From Fictibacillus terranigra (GTDB lineage: Bacteria > Bacillota > Bacilli > Bacillales > Fictibacillaceae), in assembly GCF_030412265.1 (NCBI RefSeq), contig NZ_JAUHLN010000001.1, positions 682,001 to 746,000 on the forward strand: a stretch of 64,000 nt of DNA. Reading direction: 5' to 3'. The position numbers and the translations under genes are program-made. The first letter of the stretch is position 1. The number at the start of each line of letters is the position of its first letter. Below the pieces are notes generated by a model. That model did no database searches. It worked only from the letters and a program-made list of their open reading frames with translations, and was not told the origin of the DNA. Below are positions 17,155-25,822 of this stretch, piece after piece.

Positions 17155-17967
17155 ATGTCCAGGCTCTATGCTAAGAATTTGAAGATTGCTTATGGTGAGC
17201 GAGACATCGTCAAAAATCTGGATATCTCCATTCCGGATGGGCAAATTACCACGATTATCGGTCCAAACGGCTGCGGAAAATCAACGGTCTTGAAAACGTT
17301 GTCGCGCATACTTAATCCGAAATCCGGCGTTGTTTATCTTGATGGTAAAGGCATCAGCAAGGAACCGACAAAGCAAATTGCTCAAAAGATGGCAATTTTG
17401 CCGCAGTCTCCTGATTCACCGGAAGGACTTACGGTTGGTGAACTCGTTTCTTACGGAAGATTTCCCTACCAAAAAGGTCTTGGAAAACTTGCGAGAAGAG
17501 ATTTCGAGGTTATCGACTGGGCTCTTGAGGTAACTGGAAATTATGAGTTTAAAGATCGGGCGGTGGATGCCCTGTCAGGTGGCCAGCGCCAGCGTGTATG
17601 GATCGCCATGGCATTGGCACAAGAAACAGATATTATCCTGCTGGATGAGCCGACTACATATTTGGATTTGTCTCATCAGTTAGAGGTACTCGAGCTGTTA
17701 TACCAACTGAATCGTGATCAAAAGCGGACAATTGTGATGGTCATTCATGATTTGAATCATGCGGCGCGGTTTGCTCACCATATGGTTGCGATGAAAGACG
17801 GTGCCATCCTTAAAGAGGGAAGTGCTGAAGAAGTGATGACACGCCAGGTGCTTCGAAATGTTTTCAGTATCGATGCTGAGATTGGTGTGGATCCGAGAAC
17901 AAGGAAGCCCGTATGTCTAACGTATGATCTTATCAAAAGTGTTCAATTAGTAGAGAACTTGGCGTAA
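17155..17967 (+). CDS. Iron-siderophore ABC transporter, ATP-binding protein (FecE/FhuC/YusV type)
   Basis: The 270-residue ATPase has Walker A GPNGCGKST, the Q-loop LPQSPDSPEGLTV, signature LSGGQRQRVWIAMALAQ and Walker B IILLDEPTTYLDLSH. The last motif is typical of the ferric-siderophore/cobalamin importer group. It powers uptake through the two FecCD-type permeases encoded downstream. Two adjacent ATGs (17152, 17155) are possible; the second is better spaced from AAGGAGGG. It is the first gene of a four-gene Fur-controlled cluster. Confidence 0.92.
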   Translation: MSRLYAKNLKIAYGERDIVKNLDISIPDGQITTIIGPNGCGKSTVLKTLSRILNPKSGVVYLDGKGISKEPTKQIAQKMAILPQSPDSPEGLTVGELVSYGRFPYQKGLGKLARRDFEVIDWALEVTGNYEFKDRAVDALSGGQRQRVWIAMALAQETDIILLDEPTTYLDLSHQLEVLELLYQLNRDQKRTIVMVIHDLNHAARFAHHMVAMKDGAILKEGSAEEVMTRQVLRNVFSIDAEIGVDPRTRKPVCLTYDLIKSVQLVENLA

Positions 17968-18001
17968 TCAAACGCCTTTCTTTTTTACAGTTAATTAAGA
18001 A

Positions 18002-18016
18002 TGATTTTTATTGTCA
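18002..18016 (+). promoter_or_regulatory. Possible internal Fur box before the binding-protein gene
   Basis: TGATTTTTATTGTCA matches 11 of 14 fixed positions of the Fur 7-1-7 consensus. It lies 20 bases before the binding-protein start and suggests separate control of that gene, whose product is normally needed in excess. Confidence 0.45.
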
Positions 18017-18035
18017 AATATAGGGGGATACAATC

Positions 18036-18977
18036 ATGAATAAACGCACAAAGAAACTTTTAATCAGCTTTATGACAATGCTTCTAATATTTGCACTTGC
18101 AGCATGTGGCAATAAATCAGAAGACGGTGCAAGTTCTGGTGAAAAAGATTCGAAAAAAGAAACAAGAATTTATAAAGGTGAAAATGGTGATGTTGAAGTT
18201 CCAGCCAAACCAAAGCGTATTGCGATGATGGCTGCTACATACGCAGGAAACTTGCTATCTTTAGGGATTACACCAGTCGCAGTTAATGAATACCCAAAAC
18301 AAAATAAATTTTATGGGAACAAACTGGACAAAGCTGAAGTCGTTACGGCTGATTCTTATGAAAAGCTTCTAGAATTAAATCCTGATTTGATCATTACCTA
18401 TTCTGATGATAAGAACATTAAGAAATACAAAGAAATTGCTCCAACTGTAACCTTGACTTACAACAAGTACGACTACTTAGAACAGCATGTTGAAATCGGA
18501 AAAATCGTTGGAAAAGAAAAAGAAGCAAAAGCATGGGTAGAAGAGTGGAAGAAGAAGGCTGCAGATGCACGTGAAAAAGTTAATTCTGCTATCGGACAAG
18601 ACAAAACATTTATGGTCATGGAAGCATACGGTAAAGATATGTACGTGTATGGGAAAAACTGGGGACGAGGAACGGAAGTAATCTATCAAGCTCTTCAATT
18701 AAAAGCTCCTAAGAAACTAGAAAAAGATGTTTTCGGTCCTGGCTGGAAGGCGATCTCTACTGAAGTGATTCCAACTTACGCAGGAGACTATATCTTTGTC
18801 GGTACTGGTTCTGGCAACCCGGACAACTCATTCATGGAGTCGAACGTATGGAAGGGGCTTCCGGCGGTTAAAAAAGGTCATGCCATTAAGTTCGATTCTC
18901 AATCATTCTACTTCAATGACCCGATATCTCTTGAAAAAGAACTCGATTTCATCGTTAAAGAGTTAACGAAAAAGTAA
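18036..18977 (+). CDS. Iron-siderophore ABC transporter substrate-binding lipoprotein
   Basis: A 313-residue lipoprotein with a signal peptide and lipobox LAAC (lipidated Cys at residue 24), then the FecB/BtuF-type bilobal binding fold (PKRIAMMAATYAGNLLSLGI, LELNPDLIITY). It would capture a ferric siderophore outside the cell and deliver it to the FecCD permeases. The first cysteine is followed by a short Lys/Ser/Glu-rich linker. It lies between the ATPase and the permease genes with an AGGGGG site. The siderophore class (hydroxamate or catecholate) cannot be told. Confidence 0.9.
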   Translation: MNKRTKKLLISFMTMLLIFALAACGNKSEDGASSGEKDSKKETRIYKGENGDVEVPAKPKRIAMMAATYAGNLLSLGITPVAVNEYPKQNKFYGNKLDKAEVVTADSYEKLLELNPDLIITYSDDKNIKKYKEIAPTVTLTYNKYDYLEQHVEIGKIVGKEKEAKAWVEEWKKKAADAREKVNSAIGQDKTFMVMEAYGKDMYVYGKNWGRGTEVIYQALQLKAPKKLEKDVFGPGWKAISTEVIPTYAGDYIFVGTGSGNPDNSFMESNVWKGLPAVKKGHAIKFDSQSFYFNDPISLEKELDFIVKELTKK

Positions 18978-19009
18978 TCATAACGCTTTTATAAAAAAGG
19001 AAATACGCC

Positions 19010-20053
19010 ATGTTCAAAACAAAAACCCAGCTGATAAAAGATCATAAAGTGTATGCGAGGCCAGCGGCAGGCACGGCCTTCTTACTGATTGGATTCGCTC
19101 TTCTGCTCCTAAGTATTGGTCTTGCGGTTTCCGTTGGTGCAGCCAAAATCAATTTTGTTACTGTTTGGAATGCGATTTTAGACTATGATCCTGGCAGGGA
19201 AGCTGACCGCATTATTGTCAGTCTTCGCCTGCCAAGAGAGCTGGGTGCGGCTGCTGTTGGTGCCGCATTTGCAGTCAGTGGGGCGATCATGCAGGGGATG
19301 ACACGCAATCCCCTTGCAGACCCTGGTTTGTTGGGTTTGAACGCCGGAGCAAGCTTAGCTCTAGCTTGTGTGTTTGCTTTTCATACAGGTGCAAACTATT
19401 TTACAGTGATGATTATTTCCTTTATCGGAGCAGGAATTGGAGCCGGACTTGTGTTCGGAATAGGTTCTATGAGCAGAGGGGGATTAACCCCCATCCGAAT
19501 TACGTTGGCAGGAGCCGCTGTTTCCGCGCTGCTTTCTTCGCTGGGAGAAGGTATAGCACTTTACTTTAAGCTTTCTCAAGATCTCGCTTTTTGGACAGCA
19601 GGCGGGGTATCAGGAACAAACTGGTCTCAGTTGAAAATCATAGTGCCAGTGGTCGTTTTGGGTATCGCAGTTGCTGTCGTGTTCTCCAGGCAGTTAACCA
19701 TTCTCAGCTTTGGTGAAGAAGTGGCGAAGGGTCTTGGACAGCGTACGCTGGTAACAAAGGTTGTCCTTATGGCCGCTGTGCTGATCCTTGCTGGTGCCGC
19801 AGTATCGCTTGTAGGAGCGATTGCATTTGTCGGTTTAATGGTTCCCCATATCGTACGCTTCTTGGTTGGGACAGATTACCGCTGGATCATTCCATGCTCC
19901 GCGGTATTTGGAAGTGTTTTGATGGTGTTTGCAGATACATTGGGCCGAACGGTGAATCCTCCATTTGAAACGCCGGTGGGGGCGATCGTTGCCATGATCG
20001 GTGTTCCGTTCTTCCTTTACCTTGCAAGAAGGGGAGGAAGAAAACGATCATGA
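19010..20053 (+). CDS. FecCD-type siderophore permease, subunit 1
   Basis: The 347-residue integral membrane protein has about nine or ten hydrophobic segments and the family motifs RLPRELGAAAVGAAFAVSGAIMQGMTRNPLADPGLLGLNAGA, the hallmark of FecCD/BtuC permeases, and VGLMVPHIVRFLVG near the C-terminus (ATPase-coupling helix). Written motifs are continuous in the protein; residues 64-105 hold the first. It forms a heterodimer with the next product. The ATG at 19010 follows AAAAAAGGA; its 3' end overlaps the next gene by four bases. Confidence 0.92.
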   Translation: MFKTKTQLIKDHKVYARPAAGTAFLLIGFALLLLSIGLAVSVGAAKINFVTVWNAILDYDPGREADRIIVSLRLPRELGAAAVGAAFAVSGAIMQGMTRNPLADPGLLGLNAGASLALACVFAFHTGANYFTVMIISFIGAGIGAGLVFGIGSMSRGGLTPIRITLAGAAVSALLSSLGEGIALYFKLSQDLAFWTAGGVSGTNWSQLKIIVPVVVLGIAVAVVFSRQLTILSFGEEVAKGLGQRTLVTKVVLMAAVLILAGAAVSLVGAIAFVGLMVPHIVRFLVGTDYRWIIPCSAVFGSVLMVFADTLGRTVNPPFETPVGAIVAMIGVPFFLYLARRGGRKRS

Positions 20054-21057
20054 TGAACGCTAGACAGATCAAGAAGATAAGAATGACCACGTTTGTTGCG
20101 ATTCTTTTATTAATAGCAATGTTTGTAATCAGTGTCGCTACCGGATTTGCGTCATTATCTCCAGCAGAGCTGTTTCGGACGCTGATCGGACAAGGTACAC
20201 CGAGAGAGAACCTGATTTTGTTCGAATTCAGGCTGCCGAGAATAGTTGTTGCGATCTTTACCGGGATGGGACTCGCTGTATCTGGTGCCATCCTGCAAAG
20301 CATTACGAAAAACCCGCTTTCAGATCCTGGGATTTTAGGTATTAATGCCGGTGCAGGCCTGATGGTTGTGGTCTATATCATGTTCTTTACGGTAGAAACA
20401 TCAAGTTCTCTTTACATACTGCCTCTTTTTGCTTTGGCGGGAGGCATGGGGACAGCAGCTGTCATCTATATAATGTCTTACATAAAAGGTGAGGGTGTTG
20501 AACCAACAAGGCTTGTATTAGTCGGTGTTGGTTTGGCTGCTGCCCTTTATGGTGCGGCGTTGACGCTATCGACGCGATTAGATATGGAAGATTACTCGTT
20601 CATGGCCAATTGGATGGCAGGAAGAATATGGGGGGATGACTGGACATTTGTCCTGTCATTGCTTCCGTGGATTCTTATTCTGATTCCTCTCACGTTGTAT
20701 AAATCAAATGTGCTGAACATGTTGAGCTTTCATGAGAATGTTTCTATTGGTGTCGGAGTGAATACGGGCAGAGAACGGATCGTCCTTCTCATGATTGCTG
20801 TTTCGCTTGCTTCTGCATCCGTGGCTGTCAGCGGAGGAATTGCATTTGTTGGGCTTTTGGCTCCTCATATTGCAAGATCATTGGTCGGTCCTCGCCATCA
20901 ATCCTTTCTTCCGGTTGCGGCATTGATTGGTTCCATACTGCTCCTTACCGCTGACACGGTCGGCAGAGTCATATTGGACCCGAACGGTATTCCAGCCGGA
21001 ATTATCGTAACCATTATCGGTGCCCCTTATTTTATGTATTTGCTGGCGAAAAAATAG
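20050..21057 (+). CDS. FecCD-type siderophore permease, subunit 2
   Basis: A 335-residue membrane protein homologous to the preceding permease: RLPRIVVAIFTGMGLAVSG, then ITKNPLSDPGILGINAGAG near residues 85-105 and FVGLLAPHIARSLVG near 275. The start overlaps the stop of subunit 1 (ATGA), so translation is coupled. The pair plus the ATPase makes the complete membrane part of the importer. It ends at a strong bidirectional terminator shared with the convergent reductase gene. Confidence 0.92.
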   Translation: MMNARQIKKIRMTTFVAILLLIAMFVISVATGFASLSPAELFRTLIGQGTPRENLILFEFRLPRIVVAIFTGMGLAVSGAILQSITKNPLSDPGILGINAGAGLMVVVYIMFFTVETSSSLYILPLFALAGGMGTAAVIYIMSYIKGEGVEPTRLVLVGVGLAAALYGAALTLSTRLDMEDYSFMANWMAGRIWGDDWTFVLSLLPWILILIPLTLYKSNVLNMLSFHENVSIGVGVNTGRERIVLLMIAVSLASASVAVSGGIAFVGLLAPHIARSLVGPRHQSFLPVAALIGSILLLTADTVGRVILDPNGIPAGIIVTIIGAPYFMYLLAKK

Positions 21058-21063
21058 AGAACT

Positions 21064-21093
21064 AAAAAGGAGCCCCGGCTGGGCTCCTTTTTT
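21064..21093. terminator. Bidirectional terminator between the permease and reductase genes
   Basis: A5 GGAGCCC / GGGCTCC T6 hairpin usable on both strands. Confidence 0.9.
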
Positions 21094-22147
21094 AATTGAT
21101 CATCTGTTTGACTAGCTCACGGTTGCGTTTTTTGAATACTTCGTTGTGAGAAGAAACCATCGCAGCTTCCTGGGCATCAGGCTGGATGAATTGTTTCGCT
21201 TTATTTACTGCATTAGCTGCGTCTTGAAAGGCTCCGGAAATCAAGTTCAATTTACCGTCATGCTTCAGTATATCTCCAGCAGCATACAACCCCGGGACTG
21301 AGGACTCGCTGTTCGAATTGCCTGCGATATAAAAATTGTCTGCAAGGTCAATATTGAGATTGCTATTACCAAGAAGTGATGTATCCTGTTCATAGCCATG
21401 ATTGATGATGACTTCATCTATCGGCAGGTAAGAGATCTCACCGGTTTCATGGTTCGTCAGCTCGATCTGTTCGATCACCTGATGGTTCGGGCACGCGAAT
21501 AGTTTAGAGATGGATGTGTTAAAGATACAGTCCGCACAACTGTTCATAAGTTGGGTCACTTGGGCTTCATGGCCGGCAAGTGTTCCTTTTCTGTACGTTA
21601 AATATACTTTCTTAGCAATATTCACTAATTCATTCGCCCAATCGATCGCTGTATTTCCTCCGCCGGAGATAATAACTGTTTTATCTTTAAAATGCTGAAG
21701 AGACTTCACGGTGTAGTTTAAGTTGGACACTTCAAATCTCTCGGCACCTTCAATCTCAAGCTTCTGCGGGTTTAAGATACCGCTTCCGACCGCTACGATG
21801 ACCGTTTTTGAATAGTGCATCACACCATTTGCGCTTTTCAAGAGAAATATTCCATCTTCATTCCGCGTGATCGATTCTACTTTTTCATTCAAAACAACTT
21901 CTGGGTCGAACGTCAGTCCCTGCTCAACAAGTTTTTCAATAAGCTTTGCTCCTGGAAGCGGAGTGTGTCCGCCCACATCCCAGATCATCTTTTCAGGATA
22001 CACATGAATTTTCCCGCCTAACTGTGGCTGAAATTCAATGATTTTTGTCTTCATTTCGCGAAGACCGCTATAAAAGGCAGAGTATAGTCCTGCTGGACCA
22101 CCGCCAATAATGGTTACATCAAAAATTTGTTCTTTTTCCACTTGCAT
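21092..22147 (-). CDS. Ferredoxin/flavodoxin-NADP+ reductase, thioredoxin-reductase-like (YumC/YcgT type)
   Basis: The 351-residue flavoprotein has an N-terminal FAD Rossmann motif GGGPAGLYSAF and an NADP-binding GGGNTAIDWANEL, plus VPGLYAAGD near the C-terminus. It lacks the CxxC redox site of true thioredoxin reductases, so it belongs to the bacterial type-2 ferredoxin-NADP reductases. Its own Fur box and convergent position next to the siderophore importer suggest that it supplies electrons for reducing siderophore-bound iron or for low-iron flavodoxin systems. That role is inference. The ATG at 22147 is preceded by GAGGAGAG. Confidence 0.88.
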   Translation of the reverse strand: MQVEKEQIFDVTIIGGGPAGLYSAFYSGLREMKTKIIEFQPQLGGKIHVYPEKMIWDVGGHTPLPGAKLIEKLVEQGLTFDPEVVLNEKVESITRNEDGIFLLKSANGVMHYSKTVIVAVGSGILNPQKLEIEGAERFEVSNLNYTVKSLQHFKDKTVIISGGGNTAIDWANELVNIAKKVYLTYRKGTLAGHEAQVTQLMNSCADCIFNTSISKLFACPNHQVIEQIELTNHETGEISYLPIDEVIINHGYEQDTSLLGNSNLNIDLADNFYIAGNSNSESSVPGLYAAGDILKHDGKLNLISGAFQDAANAVNKAKQFIQPDAQEAAMVSSHNEVFKKRNRELVKQMIN

Positions 22148-22171
22148 TCTCTCCTCAGAAAGAAAATAGTA

Positions 22172-22221
22172 TTGATTATCATTCTCAATTAAAATATATA
22201 ATGAATCTCACAATTTTACAA
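22172..22221 (-). promoter_or_regulatory. Promoter and Fur box of the reductase gene
   Basis: On the minus strand TTGTAA (22221-22216), 17-base spacer, TATATT (22198-22193) is followed by TGAGAATGATAATCA (22186-22172), a good Fur-box match. Iron-dependent repression is inferred. Confidence 0.75.
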
Positions 22222-22243
22222 TATTTATTTTCCGCTATAGAAA

Positions 22244-22271
22244 AAGCTTACCCTTCATTAGGATAAGCTTT
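22244..22271 (-). terminator. Hairpin resembling a minus-strand terminator
   Basis: AAAGCTTA-CCC / GG-ATAAGCTTT pair and the minus strand continues with TTTTTC. It would have ended the decayed minus-strand regulator gene upstream (22457-22690). Confidence 0.55.
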
Positions 22272-22456
22272 CTCCACTTTTTCTGCTATTACCCAAGTGC
22301 AGGATTCATTCTTCAATCCTTGTGATGAGGCGGATTCCCTTAAACGTCATATTCATGAAACATTTTTTTCCTGGGGTAATCAAATAAATTTCTGATTTGT
22401 TTCGGTTTTCTTTTATGTGAGAGAGGAGCTTCCAAATTCTTGAAGGAATTGTTCCT

Positions 22457-22690
22457 TCATATAATAGGAAATTGCTCTGGATAGGTAGATATCATCAGCA
22501 TGATGCCTTGAAGGACAGATGAAAAGTATAATGAACGTTTTATCGGTTCCTTAACGCCGATTTTTTCGAACATTTCACATTGAAACTTGAACTGTCTTGC
22601 ACTTTCATCGATCAGCAGTTTGCTGTATTTCGCCACCGCTTGGTCAGATTCCGGCTGTGTCTGAAAGTGGAGATAAAACCGAAGTTGATG
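22457..22690 (-). pseudogene. Remnant of a TetR-family regulator (C-terminal fragment)
   Basis: The minus strand is open with a coherent helical sequence: LRFYLHFQTQPESDQAVAK, KYSKLLIDESARQFKFQ, CEMFEKIGVKEPIKRS, ending LMISTYPEQFPII and stop at 22457. This resembles the C-terminal ligand-binding half of TetR-family regulators. No start codon, ribosome binding site or N-terminal helix-turn-helix is found upstream; the region instead runs into a plus-strand ORF of different character. I interpret it as a deletion scar. The family assignment rests on pattern resemblance only. Confidence 0.5.
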
Positions 22691-22944
22691 AACGTTTACT
22701 TGACAGGGAGCTTGGCCAGCTGCAGTTACACATTCTTAAAGGATTGTTAGAGAAAGAAGCAAAATCAATTTCCAATATGGCAACTCATACTTCGGCCGAA
22801 TCCCAATTCCTTTTAGGGAAAGAAGAAGGGATCAATAAAGCGCAGGAAATGTTGACAGAACTTATCGATAAAACCAGCAGTCTCTATAAACCAAAACGGG
22901 CAAAGGATGTTCATTTAATCCCCAAAAACACGAAGAAGCAATAG
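22690..22944 (+). CDS. Hypothetical protein fragment, probably truncated at its 5' end
   Basis: An open frame encodes a hydrophilic, helix-rich C-terminus (ELGQLQLHILKGLLEKEAK, then SAESQFLLGKEEGINKAQEM, ending in a basic tail). The frame extends upstream to 22597, but that part lies antisense to the TetR remnant and looks non-coding. A GTG at about 22658 could start it, but no ribosome binding site precedes. I recognise no family. It probably lost its 5' end in the same rearrangement that truncated the regulator gene. Confidence 0.35.
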   Translation, partial: ERLLDRELGQLQLHILKGLLEKEAKSISNMATHTSAESQFLLGKEEGINKAQEMLTELIDKTSSLYKPKRAKDVHLIPKNTKKQ

Positions 22945-23118
22945 ATAAGAGAGGTACCTGCGAGTTTTAAGTTTAGCAGGTCTATTCTGCGACCAGTTCA
23001 CATAGTTTCTTGAGGATGCTCGATATAATACCTTTCTCAATATGGAAAGGTCTTTATAAGTTATTTGCTCCGTGATGAATTGGAGAACGGATGGCAACGT
23101 TCGCGAAAACAGGAAAAT

Positions 23119-23160
23119 AAAAAAGGAAAGAGCAAGAGTTCCGTCTGGCTCTTTTCCTGG
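23119..23160 (-). terminator. Terminator of the cupin gene (minus strand)
   Basis: GGAAAGAGC/GCTCTTTTCC arms; read on the minus strand the hairpin is followed by TTTTTT. Confidence 0.65.
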
Positions 23161-23163
23161 GTG

Positions 23164-23192
23164 AAGGCTTTCCTTGAGTGAAAGCCTTTTTT
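23164..23192 (+). terminator. Plus-strand terminator hairpin
   Basis: AAGGCTTT/AAAGCCTT with a nine-base loop and a T-run. No clear plus-strand gene precedes it except the truncated ORF ending at 22944. Confidence 0.6.
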
Positions 23193-23203
23193 GCTATCGC
23201 TGA

Positions 23204-23800
23204 CTAATAAGGCGGGTGATAGAAGGGCTGAGGGTAGTGGCTTCTATAATGAGGATTCTCATTGTACTCCCGATGGCAGTTGCTTGGCGGTCCGATAAAG
23301 GTCGTGGATTGGACCGGAGCGATAGTGTTGATCCATTGTGTTTCATCGAGGCAATACGTATGTGCCATGATATTGGGCGGAGTGAATTTTAAAAGGTCTG
23401 AACCGAGAATGACATCAGGAGTCGGTGAGTTGAAAATGGCCAGCAGGTGAGTTTCATCGGTTGTTGCAACTTCGTAGTGCCACCAGCCCTGGGGGACGTT
23501 TGCGACCTGCCGGGGTCCGATGTGGTAGTGGTGGAATTGTTTCGTGAACGGATTGAAAATAGAAACGGCTGCCCCGCCGGAAATGCAATACACAAGCTCA
23601 GCGGCATTTTGATGATAATGAGGTTCTACCACATTACTCCTGCTCAGGAAAATATCCAATAGAGAAACATTGTCCAAGGTGTTTAACTGCTGAATGCCCA
23701 AGACATTGATAAAATTCTGACTGTCCTTGGTGAACACATTTTGGTTGACATCAGCGGTGTATTGGATCGCTGGAGACGTGTAATCCAAATTTTGCACCAT
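23204..23800 (-). CDS. Cupin-domain protein
   Basis: The 198-residue protein has a single germin-like cupin domain: motif 1 EPHYHQNAAELVYCISGGAAVSIF (His residues and Glu for metal binding, about residues 65-90) and motif 2 VPQGWWHYEVATTDETHLLAIF. The C-terminal tail is rich in Tyr, His and Pro (HPPY), as in some spore-surface proteins. It could be a metal-dependent dioxygenase/decarboxylase-like or a storage/coat protein; sequence cannot decide. The start at 23800 is preferred (GAAAGAAGG upstream); the frame extends eight codons further to TTG 23824. It is monocistronic. Confidence 0.75.
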   Translation of the reverse strand: MVQNLDYTSPAIQYTADVNQNVFTKDSQNFINVLGIQQLNTLDNVSLLDIFLSRSNVVEPHYHQNAAELVYCISGGAAVSIFNPFTKQFHHYHIGPRQVANVPQGWWHYEVATTDETHLLAIFNSPTPDVILGSDLLKFTPPNIMAHTYCLDETQWINTIAPVQSTTFIGPPSNCHREYNENPHYRSHYPQPFYHPPY

Positions 23801-24536
23801 TGTATACCTTCTTTCGTTATGCAAATGGTCGTTACACTACCCTATGGCAGATGCCCAGCGGCCGTGACAATATTTTTTTGGAGCTTACTGGCATTTTTTT
23901 CTCTGTTTACGACTGCAGCCGGGGCTATTTTAATTCCCGGGTTCAAAGTTGGAGAGCCGTAGTGGCTTCCCTTGGTGGTTCCTGTGTGCTGAAGGTGCAT
24001 GGCAGAAAGCAGATGCTGAACGATAAATCGAGACGAAAGCTGGAGAAAGTCCCGGCATTGCTTATTTGTGATAGTCGGTTGAATAAGATAATAGTAATCC
24101 TTTAAAGAGGAGATGTGTGCGTCGCTGGAGGAATGAGAGCAGGCGTGGCAGACCCACCTTCCTCTTTTTCTTTTCATGGGAAGAGTGAAGCAAACCGGGC
24201 CCTGAACGCCCGTGAGAAGGTCGGTTTTAGGGATAAAGAAATATTCGAGGGGATCGAAAATTGATCCAAACAGATAATTCAGATAACTCCGCCGCGCTAA
24301 ATAGGAAGATCAGCCAACCCCGGAATTCCATCAATCACCACCATTCTACAAAGTAAAACCTCCTCATATATGTCAATTAATCACTCATTCTTACAGTTCT
24401 TAGGGTTTTAACGCGGGTTTTGTAACATTTTGATATATAGTTGTAATGTAATTGCCCAAAAACGGCCTCTTCTAAATGATATAATTGCACTTGGGATTAC
24501 GAGGGTGTAGGAGAACGTATGGAGGAGGCAATACCA
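23801..24536. other. Long intergenic region without a supported gene
   Basis: Short ORFs occur on both strands but none has a ribosome binding site or protein-like composition. The only structure I can support is the extended -10 promoter at 24477-24485 for the gene at 24537. The stretch may be decayed coding DNA like its neighbours. Confidence 0.5.
24477..24485 (+). promoter_or_regulatory. Extended -10 promoter of the second EnvC-like gene
   Basis: TG-A-TATAAT, identical to the element before ftsE; the best -35 (TTGCCC at 24452) is spaced too far (22 bases). Confidence 0.5.
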
Positions 24537-25811
24537 TTGAAAAGCAAGGTAATAAAGGGATTATTATCTCTAAGCATTGGCCTGAGCGCTTTTACATACA
24601 CTTCTGCTAACGCGCAAACGTTAAGTGAGATACATAAAAAGCAAGCTGAAAACCAGGCTAAGAAGGAAGAGAAGAACGCAGAAATAAAAGACGTACAAGG
24701 AAAGCAGGACCAAGTCCTTGAGGAACTGCAAAAGATTGAGTCTACTCTTCAAAAGACGTTAAATGATATCCAGACGAAAAAAACAGAAATTGATGAGACG
24801 AAAAACGAGATTCAAAGCTTGAAAGACCAAATCGTCAAGATTCAGAAACGCATCAAAGAACGCGATGCGATCTTAAAAGAGCGTGTCCGTTCCATGTATG
24901 AGAGCGGTGGAGCGGTGAAGTACCTTGATGTCGTACTCGGCTCAAGGAGTTTTGGTGATTTCCTTGACCGTTTGATCTCATTAAATATGATCGCAGAATC
25001 CGATAAATCCATCCTGGAAGACCAAAAGCGCGATAAAGCAGCAGTGGAACAGGATAAAAAGCAAGTAGAACAAAAGCTGAATTCCTTAAATGCGAAGCTT
25101 CAGGAATTGAACGAGCTGAACAGTGAACTGAGCGCACAAAAAGAAGCAAAAAACAGATTATCCGCTTCGTTAAAGAAGAAAGAAACACATCTTCATGAAG
25201 ACGTGACAAGCATCGAAGAGAAAAATGAAATCCTTGCTGCTCAGGAAAAAGCGGTAAAAGAAGAGATGGAAAGAGCGAAAAGAGAAGCAGAACAGCGCAA
25301 ACGTGAAGAAGCAGCCCGTAAAGAGGCAGCGAAACGTGCAGCTCAACAGGAACAACGTAAAGATTCAGCGCCTTCACCAGCGCCGACTCACAGCGAGCCT
25401 AGTGTATCTGCGAATTTTATCTGGCCGGCTAATGGCTACGTTTCATCCCCATTCGGCAAACGTTTTGGCGGAAGTGATTTCCATCCGGGCATCGATATCG
25501 CTGCAGCGGGAGCGAACAACCAGATCTCAGCAGCGGCTTCAGGAACGGTAGCCCGTTCTTACCTATCGTCTTCTTACGGCAATGTTGTCTTTGTTTCTTC
25601 TTACATCGACGGCCAGCTGTATACGACGGTTTACGCCCATATGAGTGAGCGCGCAGTCAGCACAGGACAAAGTGTTACCCAAGGACAGCGTCTTGGAACG
25701 ATGGGCAACACAGGCCATTCCACAGGACAGCATCTTCACTTTGAACTTCATAAAGGTGAGTGGAATTACGCGAAATCCAATGCTGTAAATCCAATCCCAT
25801 ATCTACATTAA
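24537..25811 (+). CDS. Second EnvC-like murein hydrolase (coiled coil plus M23 peptidase)
   Basis: The 424-residue secreted paralogue of the 11987-13192 product has a signal peptide (about residues 1-27, ending SANA), the same coiled-coil core with RVRSMYESGGAVKYLDVVLG, an additional Glu/Lys/Arg-rich helix and a Pro/Ser linker, and a C-terminal M23 domain. The zinc motifs are intact (FHPGIDIA, VYAHM, GQHLHFELH). TTG 24537 is the likely start: GGAGGAGG lies 8 bases upstream, while the ATG at 24519 overlaps that site. It stands alone, away from ftsEX, with its own promoter and terminator, so it may be a second client of FtsEX or be controlled separately by growth phase. Confidence 0.9.
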   Translation: MKSKVIKGLLSLSIGLSAFTYTSANAQTLSEIHKKQAENQAKKEEKNAEIKDVQGKQDQVLEELQKIESTLQKTLNDIQTKKTEIDETKNEIQSLKDQIVKIQKRIKERDAILKERVRSMYESGGAVKYLDVVLGSRSFGDFLDRLISLNMIAESDKSILEDQKRDKAAVEQDKKQVEQKLNSLNAKLQELNELNSELSAQKEAKNRLSASLKKKETHLHEDVTSIEEKNEILAAQEKAVKEEMERAKREAEQRKREEAARKEAAKRAAQQEQRKDSAPSPAPTHSEPSVSANFIWPANGYVSSPFGKRFGGSDFHPGIDIAAAGANNQISAAASGTVARSYLSSSYGNVVFVSSYIDGQLYTTVYAHMSERAVSTGQSVTQGQRLGTMGNTGHSTGQHLHFELHKGEWNYAKSNAVNPIPYLH

Positions 25812-25822
25812 AAAATACTTCA

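Noticed and set aside
22915-23097. 60-codon minus-strand ORF
   Set aside because: No ribosome binding site and no protein-like pattern; probably chance in decayed DNA.
23842-24177. 111-codon minus-strand ORF
   Set aside because: No ribosome binding site, Ser/His/Cys-rich non-protein-like composition and no family resemblance.
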